Shown: piece after piece, positions 1-10,162 of the stretch
Layout: each line of letters begins with the position of its first letter
Position numbering within the stretch: the stretch's first letter is position 1
DNA from: Cyanodermella asteris
Lineage: Eukaryota; Ascomycota; Lecanoromycetes; Ostropales; Stictidaceae
Reading direction: 5' to 3'
NCBI GenBank assembly: GCA_900618795.1
Contig: UYJD01000010.1
Location: 545,715 to 578,948, forward strand
DNA: 33,234 bases
Position numbers and translations under genes: made by a program
The notes under the pieces: model-generated
The model's input: the letters and a program-made list of their open reading frames with translations, nothing else
Database searches by the model: none
What the model was told of the DNA's origin: nothing

Positions 1-463
1 TGTCTTCAGAAAGGATGTTGTCTTTATCCAAGGCTTCGACCATGGCCTTTGTTTGTGCTGAGGCTACCTCGTCATGCTTGAAAAAGTCCAACCTTTCGAA
101 TGCCGGACCTCTTGGATTATTCCCTTTCCATCTGCGCTTTTCTCTCAGCGCAGCCCAGCCAGGGAGCAGCTCTTGTGCAGTGTCGCTCAGAGGATGTCGT
201 TGGCCTCTGTCCATCGTAGGTAGTCTCAAGTGTGTTGCCGGCTGCCGTCTGTCGATTGCGGGGCTCGTTCTTGTAATGCGCATGCGGCCAGAACTCCGAT
301 CAGCAAGTGTCTTAGTATCGCGCGTTCCCCTCGAAACTTTCACAATTCTTTTACCATGGCTCAACCGGTCCACACCTTCGCTGTAGATGTGCCTGCATCT
401 ATGGCATTTCGGCAGCCGCCACCCCTTAGAGGCAGCCGATACAAAGGCGTTGGTTGTTTCGCC
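1..463 (-). CDS. probable partial gene, unknown product, runs off left edge
   Basis: The minus strand is free of stops from position 478 to the left edge, about 159 codons, with varied, charged residues and ordinary codon use. I start the exon at 463 because CGCAG just upstream is a plausible acceptor and an in-frame TGA lies at 479-481; the upstream exons were not found. The first in-frame ATG is at 281-283, so a shorter gene starting there is possible. The translation holds a cysteine/histidine stretch, CHRCRH, soon after the proposed exon start, then basic and mixed-charge sequence ending in KAMVEALDKDNILSED at the edge. I do not recognise the family. A plus-strand frame (15-386) is also open here, so coding status rests on composition only and is uncertain. 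Confidence 0.42.
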
Positions 464-2571
464 CTGCGCATGACTTTGTCACTCTGTAGTGACGTCTGCG
501 AATTTAGCTATTCGGTGCGTCCATCACGAACTTGCATCCACAATGTGCATGCACCACTCGGTGCAAGCTTGGCTACCACTAGATCAGGCTCTCTGCGAAG
601 ACTGGAAAATTCCCAGTATACTGCGGGGCCAGACTGCTTGTTGTGCAGATATCTTGGTAAGGAGGTTGAATGTCCCGTACTATTATCACATGCTATCATC
701 CCCCTTTACTCCAATCAGTCCCATGGCGCTCATTTGAATGCTCAACCTCCACGAAAAACTACTGAGGATCTCTTCTACCACGCAGCCCGTACGTGATTAT
801 GTTGACTGTATTAGCCTTGTTGCTCTCAATTGCCATGCTGAAGCAACATGACCAACTCCCTGACGTTGAATTTGCCAACCCGAGCACGACAGTTGGCAGC
901 CAAGCATCAGACAAGCAGGTAACAAAAGACATATCCAGCTCGTCTGTTCGTCAATTAGCGTGAATCATAGTGTTAGGCTGAAAGTACCAATGTCGAGCTC
1001 ATATAAGATTGATGTCCAAGCGAAAAGTGATGGCGGTGGTTCATTCTTCACTACAGTCGCTTACATCCACGTCACAATGCAGTGTCTTTGATAGGCGTGA
1101 ATTTGATATCGAAATGAGACAAATATTGGGTATATTTAGTCATGACAAACCGAGAAAGCCGGGCATATGTGCCTTCAACTCCATATCGATAGCCATGGAC
1201 TGGCCAGTCGAGAACTGAACGGCTACAAGATTGGCCGATGCAGTCATTACGGTATCTACGGCTACTTCTCTCCAGCATTCTTACCACCAGCATTAGCAGC
1301 ACAGAATGGCCAAGCGACGCACGCAAGACGCGAGTCCTCTACGCAAGAAGCCATCAGAGAGGTGGCATGTCAAAGAGTTACCTATCATCTACAAAAGTCT
1401 TAGGTTCAATGATGATCAGTCTCCAGTCACCACACGCAGCAACATGCTCTAAGGCTCAACATCTTCTGGTTTCAACCAGATCTCGTAGCAAAGTCACGTA
1501 GGCGGTGTGCAGAATGTGGAAGTGAGCCATTTGAGTCTCTGCTCATTCTCAGCTCAGCTGTACGTCCTTGAAGCCCACAGGATCGATCGGGCGACTTGTG
1601 AACATTGACGTTTGCCTCGGATGAAGTTCGCAATGTCCGAGAGCCTCGATTTGCTGGCTGTGAGAGAGGTTCACTTGAGCTGCTTCCCCAAACATCAGTT
1701 CATGAATGATGTCCTTCAGGATCAACATCGTATATATATTCGGCATTGCCACGTTCACTCAATACGATTGCAGTCCTTCCATTGCCACTTCCTTTGTCGA
1801 GACCTTAGTAGTGCTATCTATTCGAGCTCGCCCTCAGGCTATATCCTTAAGGAGTCAGTCGATCGTCAATCACTAGGCGGTGATTCGAACGATGTGTGAC
1901 CACAGTTGGACATCAAGTGCGCGCATCGTCGATATATCGTTTTGGCATGGTGTCCAACGTACGAAAGAACGCACAAGCCGTGCCCCCAAATGTGATTGAG
2001 AGGTATGGAATGACATTCGATGAATGCGATCGTAGCTGAAAAGGGTAGCAGGAAATCCATCACTGACGAGTGCGGTCAGTATCACGGTCCCGACGCAAGG
2101 CTTGCACTTAGTGTCCGCAGAAATATGCAAAGGCAACTCGCTCGGTATCACACAGGGTGGTCGGAAAAAGCACTGAGGTGATGTCCTGTGGAACTCGACA
2201 TCTGGCTTCGTCTCCCTCAAAATTCGTGACTCTTGAAACTTGTATCGCAAGATGTTTCCGTCTTTGCTTCAATGGCTTGAAGGGAAGCGTTAAGGATAGC
2301 AGAGTAGAAGCAATCGTCTTGTGAGCTGTTTGAGAGAGCTGAAATGTCATAAACTTCTACTAGCCAGCCCTCCGGCTACCCAATGACTGCACCTCCGTAA
2401 AGCCAATTTGTAGTCACGGTTGATCATGGTAAGAGCTGGTGGGGCATCTACCGGCTGGCTGAGAGCGCAACGCAATAGTATGATAAGTGTCTCTGGCCCC
2501 AATATACAGGTAGCTGGGCATGTGGTAAAGCGCCGGTGTCTCCTCTCTCGCCATCAATCCATAGATAAGGC
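464..2571. other. 2.1 kb without a recognisable gene
   Basis: Only short open frames occur on both strands (at most about 190 codons, mostly under 100), none with a recognisable domain, signal peptide or convincing splice pattern. Upstream exons of the left-edge minus-strand gene may lie in 480-800, but no clear donor could be chosen. I saw no transposon termini, tRNA or tandem repeat. The last part is the 3' flank of the F-box gene. Confidence 0.5.
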
Positions 2572-3852
2572 CTAAGAATTGCATAGATTGGGCTGTATCG
2601 TCTGCATCAAGTAAGCGTACGCTGCGGCGTCTTGGCCATCTGCTTCTGCTTGCAGTGCAAAGTCGAAGTCATCTATGACCTCTGAGAATTCGTTCACGTA
2701 GGCGTAGGAGAAGAAAAGGCCGCCTGAGCGTTCGTTGATCCTTACATCATCATCATGTACGTGCCAAGGATCTACCACCAGCTTGGTCAATTCAACCTCA
2801 CATCTGTCAAGGTCGGAGAAGAAGTCCTGCCAGCGGTAGCGAGCGGCACCGCGAGACTGTGCGACACAGTGCAGCAACACTTCACGCAGAGACCTCCTAT
2901 GTTTATCGATGAAATCTACAAGCTCGAGACAGACGAAGCAGTGGCTGAGATTGAGGTACTCCAAAATTGGTAGATGCTCGGAGTGGGTTAGCGGTAGCTT
3001 CACGTATTGAGGCTCTTCGCTGAATAGCCCAAGTCCCATTGGCGCTTCTCTAGCACTCGTCAGCCGGAGTCGGCGAAGATTCTTGCTGTGTCGGAGGAAT
3101 ATTTCCTCCATGCTTGTAATGAAATCGCGGTACGCGTCCCAGGCAAGGAGTGGGCCTTCCTCTTCATCCAATTCAACCAAGCTGATGTCCAGGCTCGTGA
3201 GTCGAGACAGGAGACCTGCAAACTTCTTCCCTCTAAAGGTCGACACTGGGATGGCGATGAGATTGGGGAGATTCAGAATGGTGACGTGTGGATTGAGCGA
3301 GGCGGCTTCCCAGACTGCCGCCATCGTGGCACGTGCGGGAAGCTTTGACTCGGCGGTCATAGTAGCTACGCTGTCCTCTGAAATGTGGAAGAATTCCGAG
3401 CGATTGTAACTGCCAATGACTTGGAGTGGGAAAGCCAACGTGAGTATGTTGGCATATGGTGAGTGCACGCCTGCCAGAAGTTCCTTTGCTGCTGTCGAAA
3501 GACGTCTCCCGTGGTCCCACGATATCAACTCGTCCTTTTCAAGTGCGTCGGTAACGAGGGTTGGAGGTAATCGTGACTGATTGGCGAGATCGATCTCGGC
3601 TTCGACGACGCAAGTGAAGTCGAGCTCTCGGACGAGGTCGCGGTAGCATTTCGTGGCTAGGAGCGCTGAGCCTGAAGACCGCTCATCGTCACCGAACGAT
3701 AGCGTCCTGAAGACCCGGCGAGATAATGAGAGTCGGCACCACTTCGAGCAGCAGCTCCAGTTGATTGCGGCTTGCAGAGGTAAGAGGTTGGCGATGAGCT
3801 CTATGACTTCTGGCGGGAGATCAGAGAGCTGTGGCAGGCCATCTGGCGCCAT
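2572..3852 (-). CDS. F-box domain protein, 426 aa
   Basis: Single-exon gene starting at ATG 3852-3850. Residues about 8-55 look like an F-box: LSDLPPEVIELIANLLPL, then CSKWCRLSLSRRVFRTLSF. F-box proteins are substrate receptors of SCF (Skp1-Cullin-F-box) ubiquitin ligases. The remainder carries scattered leucine-rich stretches (LTSLDISLVEL, LRRLRLTSA, LEYLNLSHC) compatible with degenerate leucine-rich repeats that would hold the substrate; the substrate cannot be named. The C-terminus is acidic. No signal peptide or membrane segment is visible. It is transcribed away from the oxidoreductase gene starting at 4557, with about 700 bp between the two starts. Family-level call from motif pattern; such F-box proteins are numerous and poorly conserved in Pezizomycotina. 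Confidence 0.75.
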   Translation of the reverse strand: MAPDGLPQLSDLPPEVIELIANLLPLQAAINWSCCSKWCRLSLSRRVFRTLSFGDDERSSGSALLATKCYRDLVRELDFTCVVEAEIDLANQSRLPPTLVTDALEKDELISWDHGRRLSTAAKELLAGVHSPYANILTLAFPLQVIGSYNRSEFFHISEDSVATMTAESKLPARATMAAVWEAASLNPHVTILNLPNLIAIPVSTFRGKKFAGLLSRLTSLDISLVELDEEEGPLLAWDAYRDFITSMEEIFLRHSKNLRRLRLTSAREAPMGLGLFSEEPQYVKLPLTHSEHLPILEYLNLSHCFVCLELVDFIDKHRRSLREVLLHCVAQSRGAARYRWQDFFSDLDRCEVELTKLVVDPWHVHDDDVRINERSGGLFFSYAYVNEFSEVIDDFDFALQAEADGQDAAAYAYLMQTIQPNLCNS

Positions 3853-4556
3853 TGAAGATGGACAAATGAGTTTGCCTGATCAAGGTCATCCATCACCGGG
3901 CCGACATTTGCAAGGGCCAGCTTCGGCGCCTCCAGCCTCCTGGCGGAGAAGAGATCATTGGCTTGCAGCCTTTCACGTTCGCAGGAAGCAGTCACCAGGT
4001 AAAACGCGGCGGGAGCAGCTGTGAACCAATCACTTTGACAGGCTTCCCAGCAGGCGTTGTTGTGCTCACCCGGAACGGTGAGGAGCTTTTTCTGAAATAA
4101 GTTACGAGTAAATGGAGGACGCTAACAGTGCCAAGAACTTCTGTCAGCAGTTTTCTGGCGTAATCTATGCACGTAATCTGTGGTCGCAAGGACGGCCGGT
4201 TGAAAAGGGCGCTGAAAGCGGCGCCGGCGTATGCTGAAAACGGCTCCCATTTCACCCTCACCTGTCGTATTGCCGTATAAAGACGCCAAGGACAAATTGG
4301 AATCGCGGGCAACGTCACTCATCCACAAGCTCGGCCCCGCAGCTCGAGCTCGATAGGCGTGAAAGATACAAAAGGGGCGGAGATTCTCCTCTATATCGGC
4401 AACATCTCCCTCTAATCTTCAAACAATTGATCCCTTGCATATGCGTCCACGCCTTTGCAGACTGTCACCTCCAATTTCATTCCAATATCCACGTTCAACG
4501 TGTGACGGTACCTCACTTCTACGAGACCAATCCACTGTAGCTCAAACTTTCCAACC
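3853..4556. other. divergent promoter region, F-box / oxidoreductase
   Basis: The 704 bp between two divergent start codons hold a TATA-like element on the plus strand at 4276-4282, an AGGGG stress-element-like pentamer near 4374 and a CT-rich leader before the ATG at 4557. No convincing coding sequence is seen; the short open frames have no family resemblance. Confidence 0.5.
4276..4282 (+). promoter_or_regulatory. TATA-like element of the oxidoreductase gene
   Basis: TATAAAG lies 275 bp upstream of the ATG at 4557. The distance fits a fungal core promoter with a leader of roughly 200 nt. Motif match only. Confidence 0.35.
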
Positions 4557-5567
4557 ATGTCTACAATGCGTGCAATCACCATCAAAGATGGCAAAGGCCC
4601 AGCCGACAACCTGGCCATCGAGTCCGACGTTCCGATTCCCACACCCAAACCAACCGAAGCAATCGTAAAGATCCGCGCCTTCGGCCTAAACCGCATGGAC
4701 ATCATCCAACGCGAAGGAAAATACCCCGTGCCCCCCGGTGCCTCTCAAATCCTCGGCGTCGAATTCTCGGGTACCGTACAGCAACTAGCGCAACAACCCG
4801 GCAAGGAAGACTTCAAAGTCGGGGACGAAGTGTTCGGGCTCGCCTACGGAGGGGCGTACGCCGAGTACATTGCGGTTTCGGAACACATGCTGATCCACAA
4901 ACCGAGGGAACTGAGCTGGGAGGAAGCGGCCGGCGTGCCCGAGGTGTGGATTACGGCATTGCAGGCGATGTATTTGATCGGGGAGTGGAAGGCTGGGAAG
5001 AGCATACTCTGGCATGCGGGCGCGAGCAGTGTTAGTCTTGCGGGGATTCAGCTTGCGAAGGCGGATGGCGCGACGGCCATATACACTACTGCGAGCAGTA
5101 GCGAGAAGATTGAGAAAGGCAAAAGCCTCGGTGCGACAGCGGGGTTCAACTATAAGACCCAGGATTGGAGTCAGGAGATTCTGAAGGTTACCGATGGTAA
5201 AGGTGTGGATGTGATTGTGGATTTTATTGGCGCGAGCTATTTTCAGGGCAATATTAATGCGGTGGCGAGGGAGGGCAGGATTGTGCATTTGGGGACGTTG
5301 GGAGGGACCGAGTTACCCGAGAAGACGAATATTGCGCCGATTTTGTATAAGAGGGTCCGGTTTGAGGGAAGTACTTTGAGGGCTAGGGATGAGGGGTATC
5401 AGGGCAGGTTGAGGGATACGTTGGTGGAGAAGGCGTTGCCGAAGTTGAGGAATGGCACGTTCAAGGTGCCGATTGAGAAGGTGTTGCCGTGGACTGAGAT
5501 TGTGGAGGCACACAAGTTGATGGAGTCGAACAAGATTGCCGGAAAGCTGATTTGTACCATAGACTAG
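4557..5567 (+). CDS. quinone oxidoreductase-like MDR dehydrogenase, 336 aa
   Basis: Medium-chain dehydrogenase/reductase of the zinc-free quinone oxidoreductase (QOR/PIG3-like) type. These are cytosolic enzymes that reduce quinones or enones with NADPH. The GroES-like N-terminal domain shows FGLNRMDIIQREGKYPVPPG and LGVEFSGTV (about residues 42-76), GDEVFGLAYGGAYAEY, then the Rossmann part with LWHAGASSVSLAGIQLAK, SEKIEKGKSLGA and GVDVIVDFIGASYFQGN. The cysteine/histidine zinc ligands of true alcohol dehydrogenases are absent. The usual AxxGxVG nucleotide loop is here AGASSVS, a common PIG3 variant. Length is normal and there is no intron. The ATG at 4557 has a good context (CAACC); an in-frame ATG at 4566 is an alternative. 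It converges on the eL30 gene. Confidence 0.88.
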   Translation: MSTMRAITIKDGKGPADNLAIESDVPIPTPKPTEAIVKIRAFGLNRMDIIQREGKYPVPPGASQILGVEFSGTVQQLAQQPGKEDFKVGDEVFGLAYGGAYAEYIAVSEHMLIHKPRELSWEEAAGVPEVWITALQAMYLIGEWKAGKSILWHAGASSVSLAGIQLAKADGATAIYTTASSSEKIEKGKSLGATAGFNYKTQDWSQEILKVTDGKGVDVIVDFIGASYFQGNINAVAREGRIVHLGTLGGTELPEKTNIAPILYKRVRFEGSTLRARDEGYQGRLRDTLVEKALPKLRNGTFKVPIEKVLPWTEIVEAHKLMESNKIAGKLICTID

Positions 5568-5881
5568 GAGGTATTGTATTGCATTTTCTCAAACAACAAC
5601 TCAGCTACCTCGAGCGGGCCGCCGCCTTTGTCTAGCATTCATGACCTCGAGGAGTGTTGTAAGGGCCAGGAGCCTAGATCTGGGATTTCACTTGAACGGC
5701 AAGCCAGTCAACGTGCACTTTGAGCAATTGGTTACCGGAAATTCAAGGACACGGCGCTTGTATTGGTATCGATCTTGATTGCCATCACAATTCTATGTAG
5801 ACACTTTTCGTAACGTCAGATCGCCATGCAAACTGCTCGATGACCGTAGTATTTTCGGAACATCTCGAGCTTGAGAGTATT
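5568..5881. other. convergent 3' flanks
   Basis: The 314 bp between the stops of two convergent genes presumably hold both 3' untranslated regions. I see no other feature. Confidence 0.5.
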
Positions 5882-6645
5882 TTAAGCATTGGCGGTCAAG
5901 ATATCCGAGTCACCAGCGTCAAGGACGGCCATGGTGGAGCATCGGAAGAGCTTGCCGCAAGCGGTGCCGAGCTCAATGCTGTGAAGAGTCAGTATGTTGT
6001 CCCTCCGAAGCCAGACGGCTTCATCGCAGGGCTATCCCTCGTGGACAGCACCTGGATGTCCAGTCGTTGGGTACAATGTATGAACTCACTTGTTGCCTGG
6101 AATCTGTTAACCATTGTACTAAATTTGGAACGCAATTCTTTTGACTTACCAGAGAAGTGGTGAACGTTGGTCTTGGCGAGCATGGAGTAGTACTCAAGCT
6201 CAGACTTGCGAAGAGGAGGTGTATTGCCGGCGATGATGACGAGCTTGGCCTTGCCGGAGCGGAGTGTCTTGAGGGTGGACTTGTAGCCGAGAGTGACCTT
6301 GCCAGACTTCATAACAAGCGCCAGGCGCGAGTTGATAGAGTCGGCGGACTGTCGTGTGTTAGTGTTATGTTCCGGATGACTGTGAAGCCGTGTGCTCGAC
6401 TTTGGTGGTGTGGACGGCGGTATTGAAGCCAGACAGCTGGCGGCCCTCTTCTATCGCCCCAGTCCATGATTGCCATGACAGTACAGCTTCTCCCTCTGCT
6501 TGTCTGGACATTTTCCACCTCTTATAGTTCCGGTTCCAGCTCGGTCTGTTCACAAAACTGCCATTCCCAGCACCAAAGTCGACCTCACAAAGAATGCTTT
6601 ACGATTAGTGTGGTAACATACCTTCTTCTGCTTCTTGGGGGCCAT
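5882..6645 (-). CDS. RPL30: 60S ribosomal protein eL30, four exons with a 7-nt microexon
   Basis: Cytosolic large-subunit protein eL30, an RNA-binding protein of the L7Ae/L30e fold. Exons in coding order: 6645-6622 (MAPKKQKK), 6348-6150 ([17 protein letters not shown] to VHHFS plus one base), 6096-6090 (seven bases) and 5978-5882. The joined protein is 108 aa, normal for the family. The core reads [20 protein letters not shown] and the end [21 protein letters not shown]. The microexon is required: with it the protein reads [18 protein letters not shown] as in eL30 of other eukaryotes; without it the frame is lost. Introns are 273, 53 and 111 nt, with GT-AG borders and branch points such as CTAAC and CTGAC. 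In budding yeast L30 represses splicing of its own transcript; whether that holds here is unknown. Confidence 0.96.
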
Positions 6646-7401
6646 CTCTGCGTACTCTGTGTTGATCAAGTGCGCTCCGGTAAGAAATCTGCTGATTGTA
6701 GTCGATCAGAAGACAAGCGGGATCTCGAAAATCATTGTCGCTGTGTGCGTGCCAAGACTTTGCGAGCTGCCCGCCCGGCGTCGGCCAATAATTGTTCCGA
6801 GAAATCAATTCCGCAAGCGTCCGAGTCTTCGAGCGGCGGGAAAGTGAGGTGTCTGAGGTTACCTTACCTATGATGCAGCCAGCCTTCGTCTTGGGACAAT
6901 CGCATTACGCCCCAGAAACACATGTCCACAAAACAGCATCATGCAAGCCGTCTGACCATTCATCATCTGCGCGCATTCGTCACACTTGCTCGCCGCTCAA
7001 TTTGCTCCTCAAGCGCAACAAGTCTTATGAGCCAAGTGACTGGGGGATTGCGATCCACTCCTTAAATCGCGGTGGAGATTTGGAGTCGCTCCTGCTCCCC
7101 AAACAGGGGTTTCACGCCGTTGGCCTGGTTCGAACAACACCTCGTCCTCTGCACACAGCTTCACACCATCACCAATTAGCCTCTAGGGCCCTCACATCTT
7201 AGGTCTCGTTCCGCACCTTCACTGATACGCCTATCAGCACGTGGTCGCCGCAGGCCGCAGTATTGCCGCCTTACAGCCACGGGAGTCGGCAGTGATTCTC
7301 GGTGCTGGTCACCACGTTGCTAACAATAGATTCTTGTCTTTATCAATACAAGAAGCACACAATCTTTCCAGAGCAGGAATCTGCCCTCATTCGCATACAG
7401 T
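6646..7401. other. divergent promoter region, eL30 / coiled-coil protein
   Basis: The 756 bp between divergent starts contain GTAAG-type donors and CACAG acceptors on the minus strand upstream of the eL30 ATG, so a 5'-untranslated intron of eL30 is possible but not proven. No TATA box is evident. Open frames here lack family resemblance. Confidence 0.4.
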
Positions 7402-9549
7402 ATGTCAACGACAACACCGGCACGCAAGGCGGCAGCTGCTTCTGCCAATACTACTCCAGCCGGCGGTCTCCGTAAGCCGGTCGCCCAAATTACACCTGGA
7501 AGAGGTCCGTCGCCGACCAAAGCAGCTGGCTCACCGCAAGTGCTCAGCGGTATTTCGCGCACTCCATCGACACGAGCTGGCGCAGGAGCTACAAGACCAG
7601 CCAGACCCGCAGCAGCCAGGCGCCCCGGCTCCGTTGCAGGGGCCACCGTCCCAAGTGCTGATCAGATCAAGGACGAAGAAGCAAGGGCCGAGCAATCCGC
7701 TCTCATCGACGGCTTGAAGGAGTCAGTCCGCAACGCAGAGACAATGTCGGAAGATTATTCGAAACAACTGGCCCAGACACAGCAGAAGGTGGACGAATTG
7801 CTCTTGGAGCATGCCAAGATGGAGGAACGTTTGCAGGAAACGATAGAGCGCAACGAACAGCTCGAGGCCGAGAAACGAGAGACTACAAAGAAACTTCATG
7901 AGTCGGACAATATATACGAGAGTGAGAAGGCAGCAATGCTGAAGGATCGCGAAGATTCTGCCATCCGCGAAGAAGAGCTGAGAAGTACCGTGAAGATGCT
8001 GAAGGACAAACTTGCTGGACGGGACAAGATCGGTGATGATCGCGAGACCTCAAGAACAGGCAGACCACCAACGCGCGAAGATATGGTCCAGCCTGAGTCG
8101 CCGTCTTTCGCACCCTCTGCTTCCCTCAGGAAGCCCACTTCGCCTCAACGGAGCGATTCGAAAAGCACGTCACGTCTGGTCATGCAAAAAGATCAGCTTA
8201 TAGAGTCTCTTCGGCTTGAGCTTGCCGAAGGGCAGGTAAAGCTACTTGAAGCAGAGAACCAAGGCGGAGGCCGTATGGCGGAGCTCGAGAAGACCTTGTT
8301 GGAGACACGAATGACGAATGCACGACTCATGGAAGACAACGAAAGCTACCAACTTCTTCTCGGCGAGAAGACGATGAACGGCGAACTGGCTAAATCAGAC
8401 ATGCTCCAGCAGCATCATCACGTACCTGACCTGACTGGTCTCGGATCGCTAGCCGAAGAACTCGAGACGGCAGAGAATAATGACGAGAGAGTGCAACAAT
8501 TGACGAACCGGCTAAAGTCCGTGCAAGACGAAAAGAAGGCCTTGACGCTGTACATCGAGAAGATGCTGGTCAAGATTATGAACCACGCAGATCAACAGAC
8601 TATGCTTGACCAAGACCAGGCTCCACCGAAGCCACCACCAAAGGACATGCAGACCAACAACGAACCGCAGTCACAGGGTGCCGCTATCCTTGGCAACATC
8701 TCGGGCGGCATTTCGCGCTCGCTGTCGGTCTTTGGTAAGCGTCAACGACCTGTCAGTCATAACACTGTCTCTTCGACCCCTTCAGTTGAAGAGACACCAG
8801 CAAGTCGCCCCAGACCATCATCTCAAATCTTGGCCCCAGCACCACAATCAGCACGAGCTCCTTCTGCGAATCTCACACCTCATAACGACCCGCTGAAGGC
8901 TCCGAGTATTCCACTAGGCCGAAGTGCGTCGATGCGGAATCGTGGACATCGTAGGACCCAATCCAGCCAATCCGCCATCTCTAATGGACCTGCGGACGCC
9001 TCGGGCCTGACTCTGGCTGGACCAGCCCCCATGCAGCGACAAATCTCGGGATCTCGAAGCCCGGCCAACGAGCAAGGAAGCGGACCTAACACGCCGCGGA
9101 ATTCGTTCTTCGCTCCATCAACGTCAACACGTGCTGCAAGCTCCTCAAATACAACCCCAGCTACTGGCAGTATCGCCGAGGAGGCCCTCCCAACATCTTC
9201 GAGTGCAAGCCACCGTGTTTCCAGCTCCGGAGCGAGCTTTGCCAGTCACGACAACATTGACGGCAGAGAACCTTGTGCCAGCCCACCGAGAACCACGGCC
9301 GGCCAGACCAACTACACCGGAGCTGTCATGACTCAGAATAAGCTTCGTCCGCTAAGGCTGGTGCAGCAAGGTCAAGAGAAGGAAGCAGAGGAGGCGGCTG
9401 CGCGTAAGAAGGCGAACCGCGCTAGCTGGATCGGTTGGCTCAAGGGCGGTGCCGAAGGTGGCTCTGCCTCTGCGGGAGGTCGTCCGTCTGGTGCACCCAT
9501 GTCACCTCCAGAGGAAGCTAAGGAGAACCTGGATCTCGGTGCAGCATAG
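7402..9549 (+). CDS. coiled-coil, Ser/Pro-rich low-complexity protein, 715 aa
   Basis: Single-exon gene of unknown function. Residues 1-90 are Ala/Thr/Pro-rich and basic. About 90-215 is a strongly predicted-looking coiled coil (QLAQTQQKVDELLLEHAKME, EERLQETIERNEQLEAEKRE). A shorter coiled coil lies near 255-300 (RLELAEGQVKLLEAENQ) and another heptad-rich stretch near 345-395 (RVQQLTNRLKSVQDEKKALT). From about 400 on it is Ser/Pro/Thr-rich and probably disordered (RPSSQILAPAPQSARAPS). A basic segment and NRASWIGWLKGG near the C-terminus look conserved rather than random and may be a short binding motif. There is no signal peptide or membrane segment. The layout suggests a scaffold or cytoskeleton/trafficking adaptor; similar fungal proteins are often labelled M-protein-repeat-like, which is only a coiled-coil label. 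It sits between two ribosomal protein genes. Confidence 0.82.
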   Translation: MSTTTPARKAAAASANTTPAGGLRKPVAQITPGRGPSPTKAAGSPQVLSGISRTPSTRAGAGATRPARPAAARRPGSVAGATVPSADQIKDEEARAEQSALIDGLKESVRNAETMSEDYSKQLAQTQQKVDELLLEHAKMEERLQETIERNEQLEAEKRETTKKLHESDNIYESEKAAMLKDREDSAIREEELRSTVKMLKDKLAGRDKIGDDRETSRTGRPPTREDMVQPESPSFAPSASLRKPTSPQRSDSKSTSRLVMQKDQLIESLRLELAEGQVKLLEAENQGGGRMAELEKTLLETRMTNARLMEDNESYQLLLGEKTMNGELAKSDMLQQHHHVPDLTGLGSLAEELETAENNDERVQQLTNRLKSVQDEKKALTLYIEKMLVKIMNHADQQTMLDQDQAPPKPPPKDMQTNNEPQSQGAAILGNISGGISRSLSVFGKRQRPVSHNTVSSTPSVEETPASRPRPSSQILAPAPQSARAPSANLTPHNDPLKAPSIPLGRSASMRNRGHRRTQSSQSAISNGPADASGLTLAGPAPMQRQISGSRSPANEQGSGPNTPRNSFFAPSTSTRAASSSNTTPATGSIAEEALPTSSSASHRVSSSGASFASHDNIDGREPCASPPRTTAGQTNYTGAVMTQNKLRPLRLVQQGQEKEAEEAAARKKANRASWIGWLKGGAEGGSASAGGRPSGAPMSPPEEAKENLDLGAA

Positions 9550-10162
9550 AAGTAGGGCAGGTCTCTTGGTAAGCGCCTTTTTTGATACAACGTTCACGGA
9601 CAGCACGATTGAATGAGACGAACGTCACACAATCGCACAGGATGCGGAGGACATGCAGGGATGAATGACTTCGCCACGAGCGGAAGCAATGTACCTTATT
9701 GGAGAGCTTTGGCGGTTATGACCGGCCTCTAGATGCATGATAACTGAAATTTGGACTTGACGTCTGTCCTTGCATGTGCACACGAGTGCTTCATCTCGTT
9801 TAGTCGCCAAACTCATGCCACAATGGTGGGTCAAGCAATGACTCAAAATTGCAGTCATTCCAATTGCCACGACAGTAGCAGATAAGCTCTGATCTCAAAC
9901 ATGGTTTCAGAAAGGATTGTAGTGTACTGACTCATGGGCAGCGGTGGCTCTGACATTCTTCACACGGAGTCCGCGGGATGCCATCGACTCCGACAGAACG
10001 CTGAGTAATAGGGCTGCTGTGGCCACACAGCCCGCCGAGTGTGGCCCGTGCGCGCCCGCTTAGAAATCTGCTACGGATGGCCCTTGGACATCTCCTTTGA
10101 AAGAGTTGACATCACACCTTCTCCTCCGCCACATACCCGGAAACTCATATACGACCGTCAAA
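9550..10162 (+). other. intergenic, 3' flank of coiled-coil gene and uL16 promoter
   Basis: The 613 bp contain no credible gene. The last 100 bp are the CT-rich leader of uL16. No TATA box is seen, as is usual for ribosomal protein genes. Confidence 0.45.
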
